Source: Clavaria fumosa (Eukaryota > Basidiomycota > Agaricomycetes > Agaricales > Clavariaceae). Taken from it: DNA of 64,000 nucleotides. Every line of letters starts with the position of its first letter. Within the stretch, counting starts at the first letter, position 1. Below are positions 32,157-42,070 of the stretch, piece by piece. The translations under genes were made by a program, and so were the position numbers. The notes beneath the pieces are model-generated. The model was not told where the DNA came from. It searched no databases and saw nothing but the letters and a program-made list of their open reading frames with translations. The stretch spans positions 1,798,001 to 1,862,000 of the forward strand of contig OX637806.1 of the NCBI GenBank assembly GCA_951802425.1, given 5' to 3'.

Positions 32157-33250
32157 CACTCTGAAATGAAATGGACTGATCTGAAGTGAAATGGACTGAA
32201 ATGGATTGAAATGGACTTGAAATGGACTTGAAATGAACTGAAATGGATTGAAATGGACTGATCAGAAGTGAAATGGTTTGAAATGCATTGAAATGGACTT
32301 GAAATGGACTGAAATGGACTTGAAATGGACTGATCAGAAGTGAAATGGATTGAAATGGACTTGAAATGAACTGAAATGGACTTGAAATGGACTGATCAGA
32401 AGTGATATGGAGTGATATGGATTGAAATGGATTGAAATGGACTTGAAATGAACTGAAATGGACTTGAAATGGACTGATCAGAAGTGAAATGGATTGAAAT
32501 GGATTGAAATGGACTTGAAATGAACTGAAATGCATTGAAATGGACTGAACTAGACTGATCTGAAGTGAAATGGATTGAAATGGATTTGAAATGGACTGAA
32601 ATGGACTGAAATGGACTGAAATGCATTGAAATGGACTTGAAATGGACTTCATATGAACTGAAATACATTGAAATGGACTGATCTGAAGTGAATTGCATTG
32701 AAATGGACTTGAAATAGACTGAAATGGATTGAAATGGACTGAAATAGACTGATCTGAAGTGAAATGGATTGAAATAGACTGAAATGGATTGAAATGGACT
32801 GAAATGGACTGATCTGAAGTGAAATGGATTGAAATGGACTTGACATGGATCGAAATTGATTGAAATGGACTTGAAATGGACTTGAAATGGACTGAAATGG
32901 ACTGATCTGAAGCAAAATGGATTGAAGTGGACTTGAAATGAACTGAAATGGACTTGAAATGGACTTGAAATGGATTGAAATTGATTGAAATGAATTGAAA
33001 TGGACTTGAAATGAACTGAAATGCATTGAAATAGACCGATCTGAAGTGAAATGGATTGAAATGGACTTGAAATGAACTGAAATGGACTTGAAATGGACTT
33101 GAAATGGACTGAAATGGACTGATCTGAAGTGAAATAGATTGAAATGGATTGAAATGGATTGAAATGGACTTGAAATGGACTGAAATAGACTTGAAATGGA
33201 TTGAAATGAACTTGAAATGGACTGAAATGGACTGATCTGAAGTGAAATGG
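32157..33250 (+). repeat. 10-11-bp satellite (TGAAATGGACT type)
   Basis: About 1.1 kb of tandem TGAAATGGACT, TGAAATGGATT and GAAATGGACTT units with interspersed GATCTGAAG or GATCAGAAG words at fairly regular intervals (a higher-order unit). Minus-strand frames such as FQSISVHF repeats are a by-product of the unit and not evidence of a gene. Confidence 0.92.
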
Positions 33251-34328
33251 ATTATAGAGGTTTTTCGTAATTCCTGTTAAGTTAGGCTTGGCCTCAGTCT
33301 GGACTATTCATGCCTTTCCCACACATATTTCATTCCTGATCCCAGAATGTATATATGTCATATGTGTATGATGTGACATGTATACAATGTCAGCATTATA
33401 TATTTGTAATATAAATACAACCCTCAATATGCTTATCATATCTGAATGATAAGTATGTACACATGTCCAGAATGTACATACACATAGTTTATGTATTATA
33501 GTCACATGTCAGGTTATCCTGAATGTATGATGTATAGCTAGTTCATGCTGGTAGACGACTCACATGAACTACAACATGGAAAATGTAGAACACATATGAA
33601 GTTTGACAGATGGCAAAATCACGCATATCGTATGTGTACAATATGCGTACATTCTGGACAAGTGTATATATGCATGATAATTTATTATATTCACATGTTG
33701 GGTTGTCATGAATGTACGATATGCAGCTAGTTCATGTCAGTAGGTGACTCACATGTAGTATGCATATGGGGCACCACAGACAGTGAAATCACACATATCA
33801 TATGCATACGATATGCATACTATATGCGTACTAACACAACAAACATTATATATGTGTAATACATTTACAACACTTGATAAACACAAAGTATATACATGAT
33901 ATGAGTCAGTGATCCTGGGTACGCATATCATACATGTATGATATGTGTGATTTCACTGTCTGTCTTGCCTCATATATGTACAATGTCCTACCTTACAAAC
34001 ATGCTATACATTTTCTATGCTATGCCATGTGTAAGATATTATAGAGGTTTTTTGTAATTCCTGTTAAGTTAGGCTTGGCTTCAGTCTGGACTATTCATGC
34101 CTTTCCCATGCATATTTCATTCCTGGGTCCAGAATGTATACATATTGTATGTGTATGATGTGACATGTACACAATGTCAGCATTACATATGTGTATGACA
34201 TGACATGTATACATCACACATATTGTATGCATATGATATGCATACATTCTGGACAAGTGTATATATGCATGGTTAATGTATTATATTCACACATTGGGTT
34301 GTCCTGAATGTACAATGTGCAGCTAGTT
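33251..34328. repeat. AT-rich module repeat E
   Basis: A 100-bp segment at 33252 (TATAGAGG, CCTGTTAAGTTAGGCTTGGC, ACTATTCATGCC) recurs as a direct copy at about 34039. A second module of about 110 bp ending in CAGCTAGTT occurs near 33460, 33640 and 34235. Many CATATG/GTATAC palindromic words lie between. LTR C starts directly at the end of the last module. Confidence 0.72.
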
Positions 34329-34553
34329 TGTAAGGCTATAGGCCTTTTCTGTTCTTACATTACATAAGTTATATACTATAATAGTCTACCAGCATAGCCG
34401 CTTGGGCTATGCTTACATCAGCAGCCCCTAGAGGGCCGCTCGCCTATATATACCATGTCGCGACTGTACATAGAGGGTAGATCCCTCTATATAGAACTAC
34501 AACACTCAATATACCGTTGAGTCCAGTTCTTTTGAGGGATAGAGAGTCTTACA
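34329..34553 (+). repeat. 5' LTR of gypsy element C
   Basis: 225 bp from TGTAAGGC to AGTCTTACA with matching inverted ends, a TATA-like CCTATATATACC at 34451 and an AGAGGGTAGATCCCTCTATA hairpin downstream of it. No 3' copy is present in the window. Confidence 0.72.
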
Positions 34554-34940
34554 ACTTTTTTGAACCTTCAACACAACAAGTGTGGTTAAAAAAGGGTCAC
34601 CCCCATATAGCTGTGCAGAAAAAGCACAACAGAAAGGGAGGAGAGACTCCTCCCTTGGTAGGACCACTGCGCGACACCGGCATCGCACAGCCAGAGGGAA
34701 TAGGACCCTCCGTCGAGCCCAGCGGTGACCTACCGCTAAGGGCTGACGTGGCGTCACCAGCCCCTGACAACGGCGTTAGGTCCAAAACGCCATCGACATG
34801 TGGCAATCGCCACGAGGAGGGTGCCACAACACGCCAAGTCACTGGTGAGGTGCCATTGGTAGAGAAGGCTGGGCCTTCAAAAGGAAAGGGCAGAGAGCCC
34901 TTAGAAAACCGGCGAGAGGTGGCCATGAGAGCGGTCCAGC

Positions 34941-36470
34941 TTGCGGGCTCCCTCCAATGTTGGAGACGAGCAAACAGCAATAGCGCGAGCCAATGCTGTA
35001 GCTGAGAGACTCTCGGATATTCAGGTGGAACTCTCCCACCAGGACGAAGAGTTTGAAGCTCTTGTAAGGGCAATGAAAAATCACCAAGCCACTATTCAGC
35101 AATGGCTAAGCAAGGAAGCTACCCATGTTAGGCAGGTGTTGGACTTGCTAGACGAGCAGGGAACTGTGATAGTGGCTCCCTTATGGCGGCAATGCCATGA
35201 ATTGTTGGAACCCGAGGTGGGGCTTGCCCTGCCGAGTCAGGCGCTCTTAGGGGTAGCCCCAGAGGCCAGATGGTCGGCGCCAGCTGACCATGAGGAAGAG
35301 TGGTGAAGGGAGAACCGCGCGGACGGTTCTCAAACCCCTGGCAAACTGGGAATGGAGGGCGGCAGCCCTCGAGAAACAGCGGGGCCAGAGCCGTGGCCTA
35401 TGTCACGCTACCCACAGCTGGGTCAGCGAGAGCCAACGGGCCGGATGGGCCTGTTCGGATGGATGGAACCGCCCCAGAAGGAGTGGGAGATTACTTGGGA
35501 AGTATCCCCAAGTTCTACAAACTACCAGAGCAATGTATCACATTGCTACCTCATGATGATATGAGACAAAACCTCGCTATTGCCTGAGGCAATAGCTGAG
35601 ATTAAAGGGATTAAGATTGACCCCCCTGAGCTTTATGACAGACGAGACGACCTCGTCATCTGGGAAAGGTGGCTCAATGGCCTCCTTAATTATTTCTACT
35701 TCTATAGAGTAGTCAGCCCACAGTTGGAGCACCAACACATTATGTTAGCGGGTCGCACTTAGAAGTAACGGGTCTATCCCATGCTCCTCAAAGGTGGACC
35801 TTTGAGGAATTGATAACTGCTATGTTTAAGCAGTTCCTGACTGAGGTGACAGCCCAGAAGGCAGTGGATGCCTTCTATCAGGTGAAGTTTGCAAAGGTGA
35901 AGGGCGCCTTGGGATTCTGGAACGAACTGGTCCAGGCGACGGAGAGAATGCTCACCCTGCCTGATGCCAGTACAATGAAAAGGCAGTTCCTTAATGGACT
36001 GCCTAACAAGATGGTGGAGGCCATCTTCAAAACTCGCACGATTAGCATCAAGCTATCCTCTGTCGAGGATATTATTGACGCTAGTCACCAAGTGGAAGCA
36101 ACCCTCCACTACCTCCAGCAGTGGAGGGCAGTGCCTTCGGCAGGGAACCAAGCAGGTCCCAAAGGAAACCCGCCCACGGGTAGAGTACCCATGGGGCAGA
36201 GGTTTGTGAGACTGCAGCCGTATCGGCTGCACACAGACCGCAGACCAGGGGACTCAGTTCCCCTGCGGATTGACTGCGGATTGACCGCACGCAGGATGAG
36301 CGCACCCAAGCCGGAGGGAGCAGGCCTCGGCTAGAACTGCCTGGGCAGTGCCCATGGCTGGGATACAAGTTGGAGAGGAGTGGAAAGCTCCTCTAACATG
36401 TTACATATGCAGGAAAGCAGGGCACTACGCGAATGTGTGCCCTCAGTCACAGCGAAAGCCAGCGGCTTTT
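34941..36470 (+). pseudogene. Element C gag, interrupted
   Basis: Pieces of a gag protein in shifting frames: a coiled coil (LSDIQVELSHQDEEFEALV) at about 35010, a capsid piece at 35600-35760 (ELYDRRDDLVIWERWLNGLL), then FKQFLTEVTAQKAVDAFYQ and NELVQATERMLTLPDASTM to 36130. A single zinc knuckle CYICRKAGHYANVC lies at about 36402-36443. Stops near 35307 and 35762 and frame changes between pieces show decay. Confidence 0.72.
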
Positions 36471-38196
36471 AGGGGAAATGTAAGGAACTACACCTTACAA
36501 GAGGATCCGGGCGAGACGGAGCCCGAGGAACCACAGGAAACACCTGTGGTTGAAAGCGAGGAGCCGGAGGGTGAAATCCCACTGGAGGAAGTTGCGGAAG
36601 ATGACTATGCTGGCCGCGGGGACCAGTACGATTCAGACGAGCTCGAGGAGGAGGTGGAAAGCGACCAGGTTGCTGGAATCCGGGAAGTGGAAGAGGATGA
36701 GGTCCTCTACATGACGAAAGTGCGCGTTGGCCATGTTGACGACAGGCTGTTCCGGGCGCATGTCTGGAAAGAACAGATGGGATTGCACCCGGTAGTGACA
36801 AAGGAGGCAAGGCAATGCCTTGTGGCCTACATTACCATGAATGGTGTAAAAGTGTACATGCTTTTCGATTCAGGAAGTACCCCGGACCTGATGAGCCCAG
36901 ACTTTGCCCAGGTGATGAAGGTACCAACCTTCCAACTGGATAATCCAGTTCCTATCCAACTTGGCTGTATCAGCAGCTGATTGATGATCACATGCAGATG
37001 CTGCGTAGCAGTGGATTTGGGAGGAATACTGGTGGAGGACCAGTATTTTGATATAGCAAACATCGACTGCTATGATATCATAGTCAGAACGGCATTCATG
37101 TATGACCGCTGGGTGGTACTGGATGTGCACCGACATGCAATCCGGATTGGCAAAGGAAAGGGGAAAACCCTCCAGGTGATGTCACCCAGTGAGGAGACAG
37201 AAGCGTTTTGCCTCCGTATATTGGCTATAACGCACCGAGGAAGGTAGCTCAAAAGAGTTGACTACACTTGGGCCCCCAGGATAGGGGTGAGCCCTGGAAG
37301 GGGGGAGAGGCTAATGTCTCTGTAAAGATAGATGATGCCTACCTCAAGGGCAGGCATGAGTACTGGTTTAACCAGTATGCCGAGCTCTTTGGGGGAGCTC
37401 CCCCCAGACCGCCGCCATTTTGGGCGGTAAACCACCGCATACCCTTAATAGACGAAAAGAAAGTCTATAATTATTACCTGCCTTGGTGTGCTGAGGCATT
37501 CAAGGAACAATTCCTTGAGAAAGTGAACTGTTATATTACTAACAGTTGGTGGGAGGCAGGAGCGGCATCGCAAGCAGCTCCTATGCTATGCATACCAAAA
37601 AGCAGCCGGAACCCGCTGCTATGGACAGTGGTAGACTGTCAGAAATGGAATGCGAATACCATACGGGATATTACCCCATTGCCCAATCAGGATCAGATCA
37701 GGCAGGACATGGCTAGAGCCGTGTATAGGTCAAAAATTGACCTATCAGATGCATACGAACAAGTACGCTTAGAGCCTGAGGATGTGTGGAAGACAGCGTT
37801 TGCAACCGTCTTGGGCACCATGTTTTCACAGGTGATGCAGATAGGGGATTGTAATGCCCCTGCTACCTTCCAGTGCCTGATGACACACATATTCCGTCAT
37901 CAGTTGGGAAAGTATGTGCATGTGTACTTAGACGATGTATTCGTCTTCTCCAAGACCTTGGAGGACCATGAGTGTCACTTAAAAACGGTCTTTGAGACCC
38001 TCAAAGGCATGAGCCTTTTCTTGAGCAAGAAGAAGTGCTTGCTATATGCGAAGAGCGTAGATTGTTTGGGGCATATAATAGATGCCCGAGGAATCCACGT
38101 AACAGTGGATAAAATGGATAAAATCTGTAACTGGAAAACACTGACAAGCGTTAACGAGGTACAGAGGTTCCTGAAATTAGTACAGTACTGTCAGGA
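36471..38196 (+). pseudogene. Element C protease and reverse transcriptase, 3'-truncated
   Basis: An acidic linker precedes the protease VKVYMLFDSGSTPDLMSPDFA (36849 on), a TGA at 36978-36980, then the rest of the protease. RT follows from about 37400: AAPMLCIPKSSRNPLLWTVVD, SKIDLSDAYEQVRLEP, the palm motif VYLDDVFVFSKTLEDH (37924 on) and KKCLLYAKSVDCLGH. The catalytic pair DD is present, but the gene ends abruptly at EVQRFLKLVQY. Confidence 0.82.
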
Positions 38197-39540
38197 CCCA
38201 TTCATTTTTCCTTTACCCAAGCCGACTCTACCAGCATCTACGAGCCTCCCGACGACCCTCTACACCCTCGCGAGCCCTTCTACATACTTCCGGAACCCGC
38301 CATCCTCTTCCGGAAGCCTCTCCAACCTTTCCCGCACTCACACGACACTCGTGACTACCATGCCATACTCGCGACACCTCCCACTATCTCATTCCACATG
38401 CATACCTCACCCGGACCCACCAATCTTACGCGTGACACGTCGTTGCGCTGTAGTAGGTAGTACGTGTGTTGGCTGCAACTGCTTGATTACAGTCAAGTTT
38501 TTCAGGGGGGGTCAGACCCGACACCTAGAACAGTGAGTGCAACCTCGGAGGATGTGGAGGATGAGTTAAATCAATGGAGAGGGTGAGAGTATACAATGTC
38601 CAAAGTGTCCAATAGACTCTGATATGAGTCCAATATCGGATCCGATGTTGAGCAAGAGACTAGTCGAAGATGCGAAGGGCTGGCAATGACGAAGGCCAGC
38701 GGAACGATGTGTACGACGAAGGATGAGCCTAATGGAGGTCACACACGATGTGGGCGATCAGAACAAGCTGCTTTTTGTAGAGTCCGATGCGTTCTTAAGT
38801 ACATTTTTGTAAATACAAATGCTCCAGATTGTACCGGATGATCTGGAGGTCATGGGGAATAAGGGGAGGTCATAGGTAAGATCATATGGAGGTCATAGGT
38901 CATAGAGGAAACGGCATAGTATGTAGAAATGAAGAGTCCGAATTAATCGGTCATCAGGAATGCTGGTAGAAAAGAAGAGAAAGCATAATCAAGTATAGTA
39001 CATACACGGATCAGCATAGATAAAACACTTTTGAGTGTAGAAACGTTTACAAATTCAGAGGAACACATGATATGAAATTTACAGTATTTGAAGATGAAAC
39101 AGGGGAGAGTACATAAAACATCGGTCACAAGGAGCACTAAGCACAGTAAAGAAATGAAATTGGAGCATATGGGCACTATGGATCACCTGTGTGATGTGAC
39201 AACAGCGAGGAATTTGAATTAACGAGGGTCCGATATCGGATAGTTTTCGGATGGGTATCGGGCTTTACGGAGGGTGGTCGGAGGGTGTCGGATGGTATCG
39301 GATGGTCGTCGGATACAGAGCGGGTGTGCGCTGAGTTCTTCAGGTGGTAGGTATTCGTTGTGTTTCCGTGTTGGAGCTGTATGCTATCCTTACATTCTCC
39401 CGGGGGCTGAAAATGCGACTGTCCTCAGTTGCAACCAAACGAGACCAAATATTGCTTGTTGATTGTCCGGCGCGTCGTGTGAGTTGCCTAAGTCCAAACA
39501 CACTTGTTTTCTAACCACCACAACAACCAACCCATCAAAA
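38197..39540. other. Unassigned region, partly promoter-like
   Basis: 38197-38540 continues an open frame from element C but looks unrelated (Pro/Thr/Ser-rich). Sequence 38600-39190 has no recognisable feature. From 39220 there are GGATGGTATCGGA-type tandem words, and 39480-39540 is a pyrimidine-rich, CAACAACCAACCC leader that would suit a 5' UTR for the gene at 39541. Confidence 0.4.
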
Positions 39541-40046
39541 TGAACGACTTCGATGCTACAATTTTGCAAAACGCGGTGCAGGCAATAGTGGAGGCGCGAA
39601 CTATGGCGCCCGGAGATTCGCTGCCAGAACAGGGGCAGGATGCGGAATATGCGGAGTGGGTGGAGACGTATGGGGGTGATGTGGTGCATAACCGGGTTTC
39701 TTGTTTATTGCGTTTTACTGATACAGTTTTTCAGGATGATTTCCTCGCCGGTTACGTGGACATCGATGAGGGGTTAGTCCCCGTTGCGTGTAGGTTAAGA
39801 AAATGGTGGAAGTTACGCAGCGAGGAGTGGGCGGCAGAGCGGGCCAGACGTCGAGAGGGGGCTGAGGCTGTGAAGCGTGCGGAGGAGGAGAGGATCGCCG
39901 TGGAGAAGGCGACGGCCGAAGCGGAGGCAGCGGAGAGGCGGACGGAGGAGGCGAGAGCGGCGGAGAGAAGGGCGCGAGTTGCCTGTGCGCGCCGGATCAT
40001 CAACAGCGAAGACGAGGAGGGCGAGGAGGCAACAGTGGCGGGAGCA

Positions 40047-40078
<32 letters not shown>

Positions 40079-40463
40079 GGAGCTGGTGGAGGAGGAACCG
40101 ACGGGCGCAGATGAATTGTCCGCGCCGGAGATTATTGAGATTGAGGCGGGCGGGACGTTCAAAAACACGGAATCGGCGGTGGAGGCGTCGGAGGCGTCGG
40201 GAAACGGTCATCGGACCGTTTGGGGGACCGACGGGGTAACTCCCATTGGTACAATCGGGGCGGGGTCCATGAATGCGGCGGCCGGGGGGTGCGGCGTAGT
40301 CGTCGAGGTGCCCGTGCTGGAGCCTCGGGTCGGGGGGCGGATGATGGCGACACCTGTGTGGGTGGAGATCGCGAGGCGGAAGGCGGCGGAACGGGGGCGA
40401 GGGAGGAAGACTGGAGTGGGAGCAGTGGTGAGATCTCGGGCTGCGCGTCAGCCCGATGATAAG
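39541..40463 (+). CDS. Unrecognised coiled-coil protein, first exon, 3' part lost
   Basis: I do not recognise this family. The frame starts at ATG 39541 after a plausible leader. It encodes an acidic N-terminal part (MNDFDATILQNAVQAIVEAR, YVDIDEGLVPVACRLRKWWK), then about 55 residues of charged coiled coil (RRREGAEAVKRAEEE, ATAEAEAAERRTEEARAAER). An Ala/Thr-rich stretch encoded by CAG/CAA repeats and a Gly-rich basic end follow. Exon 1 ends at a perfect donor, AAG|GTAAGT (40464). A short intron ends at TCCATAG (40510), and within about 12 bases of that acceptor the sequence becomes retrotransposon integrase. The original downstream exons are therefore missing. A host gene of unknown role, probably truncated. 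Confidence 0.5.
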
Positions 40464-40522
40464 GTAAGTTGTTAATTTATCTGATCAATTCTTAGCTGAT
40501 TTATCCATAGGAGCACGAGCCC

Positions 40523-41187
40523 TCACAGAAGCTGAGAGCTGTGCTGCTGAGGTCCTACTGGTGGGTGGGGATGGTGAAGGATTCAAATCGGTATGCAGGA
40601 GGGTGTCAGATGTGCCAGAAGGTGAAGCCCAACCGCACTAGGCACACTGCTCCACTCCACCCTCACCCTGTGCCCAAAGGGCCTTCGGCAGTGATCTCTT
40701 GGGACATTGTGGGCCCTTTCCCCCTCTCCCGTGGGCACAATGCAATCCTGGTCATCATGGACAAGTTCACAAAGCGGACCCTTGTCAAGGCTATTGGTCT
40801 TGACCTCACTGGACTTGGTGCTGCTCATATCCTCTGAGACTGGGTCTTCTGTGATGTAAAATGTTGGTTAAGTGAGACCAGATATCCCATGTCACAAGTG
40901 CGTTAGAACCCTGTTTATAGCAGTAGTTATGCAGTTGTAGTGACAGTAGTAGGATAAGTGTGGCTGATTAGCTAAGTGTCCAGGGAAAGTCCCTTCACCC
41001 CTAGGGTGGACCCTTACATGTGACCATGGAGTTCCGCAGAAAGTTGTGAGTGATTGGGGCACCCAGTTTGTGTCTAGGCTCATGAAGGAGTTCTACAGGA
41101 TGATTGGGGTTAAGGCAAACCTGAGTACAGCCTTCCACCCCCAGACAGATGGACAGATGGAACAGGTCAACCAGGAGGTTGAGGTGT
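40523..41187 (+). pseudogene. A-family integrase fragment (A3)
   Basis: Colinear with the A1 integrase from KLRA(V)LLRSYWWVGMVKDSN through CQMCQKVKPNRTRH and SWDIVGPFPLSRGHN to GLDLTGLGAAHIL, a TGA, then after a 164-bp insertion VVSDWGTQF and HPQTDGQMEQVNQEVEVY. It has a stop and altered catalytic-region residues. Both ends are abrupt: the left abuts the splice acceptor of the 39541 gene, the right cuts into the 3' end of the next minus-strand gene. Confidence 0.85.
40855..41018 (+). repeat. 164-bp solo LTR with 5-bp target duplication
   Basis: Inserted in the A3 fragment. It starts TGTAAAATG and ends CCCTTACA, flanked by TGTGA on both sides (40850-40854 and 41019-41023). Removing it restores the A1-like sequence TCTTCTGTGACCATGGAG. 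The TG...CA ends and 5-bp duplication identify an LTR-type solo element unrelated to the A, B or C LTRs. Confidence 0.8.
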
Positions 41188-42060
41188 ATACTTCGGGATA
41201 GATGCCCGCACACCATATATCATATACAACAGTGTTATATCCTTTTCTTGGGGTGTGTCGAATGACATGAAGCCCAGGAGTCTTGGCGGCAAGTGCAAAA
41301 ACGATCCTAATCAAGGGGACTGCACTATCACTTTCATCAAGAATGTCGAGGTCATGAGGATCCATGGAATCGAAGAGCTTCTGTTTAGGCGCATTCATGA
41401 ATTTTGAATCATTCTTGATTTGAATAAGGATCAGCCCAGCATTGGTTTTTACAAGTGTCATGCCACGGAAAAGGAAGGAAATGATAGCATCAATCGCAGA
41501 TTGATTGTTGGCACAGAGGACAGCAGCCCCACGACCTCCCATGAGTAACAGCGAGATGAGGTCAATAGCTTTGTACTCATGGACCTTGATGTAGTGATTG
41601 AAATACAGGTGAGGGGTGGGAAAATCCTTCGCAAGGTTCTCCAGGGCCTGAATCGATTTCTGGTCCACATATTGCGAAACTTCTTGTTTTCAAAAAAGGT
41701 GACCATATAAGTGTTGAAGTTATACCAGATTGCTCGTCATCGGGAGCACGAAAGAAGGCTCGATTTTTCTCAGCCACAAGAAGACTATGTACAGTTTCAA
41801 TCTCCCGCTGCCCATAATCCCGCCGCCGAGCTACGGCAAGCTTGATCACTCCGTCAAATTTCCAACAATAAGAACTCTGACAACATGCACCAGCGCTTCT
41901 CACTTAATGGTTGACCAAATTGGTCAGTGGGGCCAACAGCTTTACCCCGTGCGAGGATTGACAACAACGGCACTAGGCACTCGCCACAGTCACCTTGGGA
42001 TATCACGAAACCAGCAGTTCTGGGTCCCAAAATGAGATGGCTGTAAAAAATATGCAATGT
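41188..42060 (-). pseudogene. Conserved unknown protein, 3' end cut off by A3
   Basis: A protein type I believe recurs in basidiomycete genomes but whose function I do not know. Readable parts on the minus strand: LVPLLSILARGKAVGPTDQF and LSEKRWCMLSEFLLLE, a +/-1 frame change near 41870, then DGVIKLAVARRRDYGQREIE and AFFRAPDDEQS. A 43-nt intron (about 41730-41688) joins this to EVSQYVDQKSIQALENLAKD. PTPHLYFNHYIKVHEYKAID, GRGAAVLCANNQSAIDAI, GLILIQIKNDS and VIRIVFALAAKTPG-like text follow. At 41188 the frame runs straight into reversed integrase sequence, so the native C terminus is gone. It directly follows the AAA-ATPase-like gene on the same strand. Confidence 0.5.
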
Positions 42061-42070
42061 TTTTGGTGTA

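Larger units (their letters stand above)
34329..38196 (+). mobile_element. Gypsy element C, truncated after reverse transcriptase
   Basis: 5' LTR followed by gag, zinc knuckle, protease and RT in the usual order. Homology stops within the post-RT motif EVQRFLKLVQY near 38193, and RNase H, integrase and the 3' LTR are missing. A different sequence begins at once (CAGGACCCATTC). Internal frames are broken several times. Confidence 0.8.

Noticed and set aside
32146..33026. Minus-strand frames with FQSISVHF repeats
   Set aside because: Pure translation of the 10-11-bp satellite; no unique sequence, start context or homology.
38197..38536. Continuation of element C pol past the RT
   Set aside because: The frame stays open but the sequence is Pro/Thr/Ser-rich and unrelated to RNase H; homology clearly ends near 38193.
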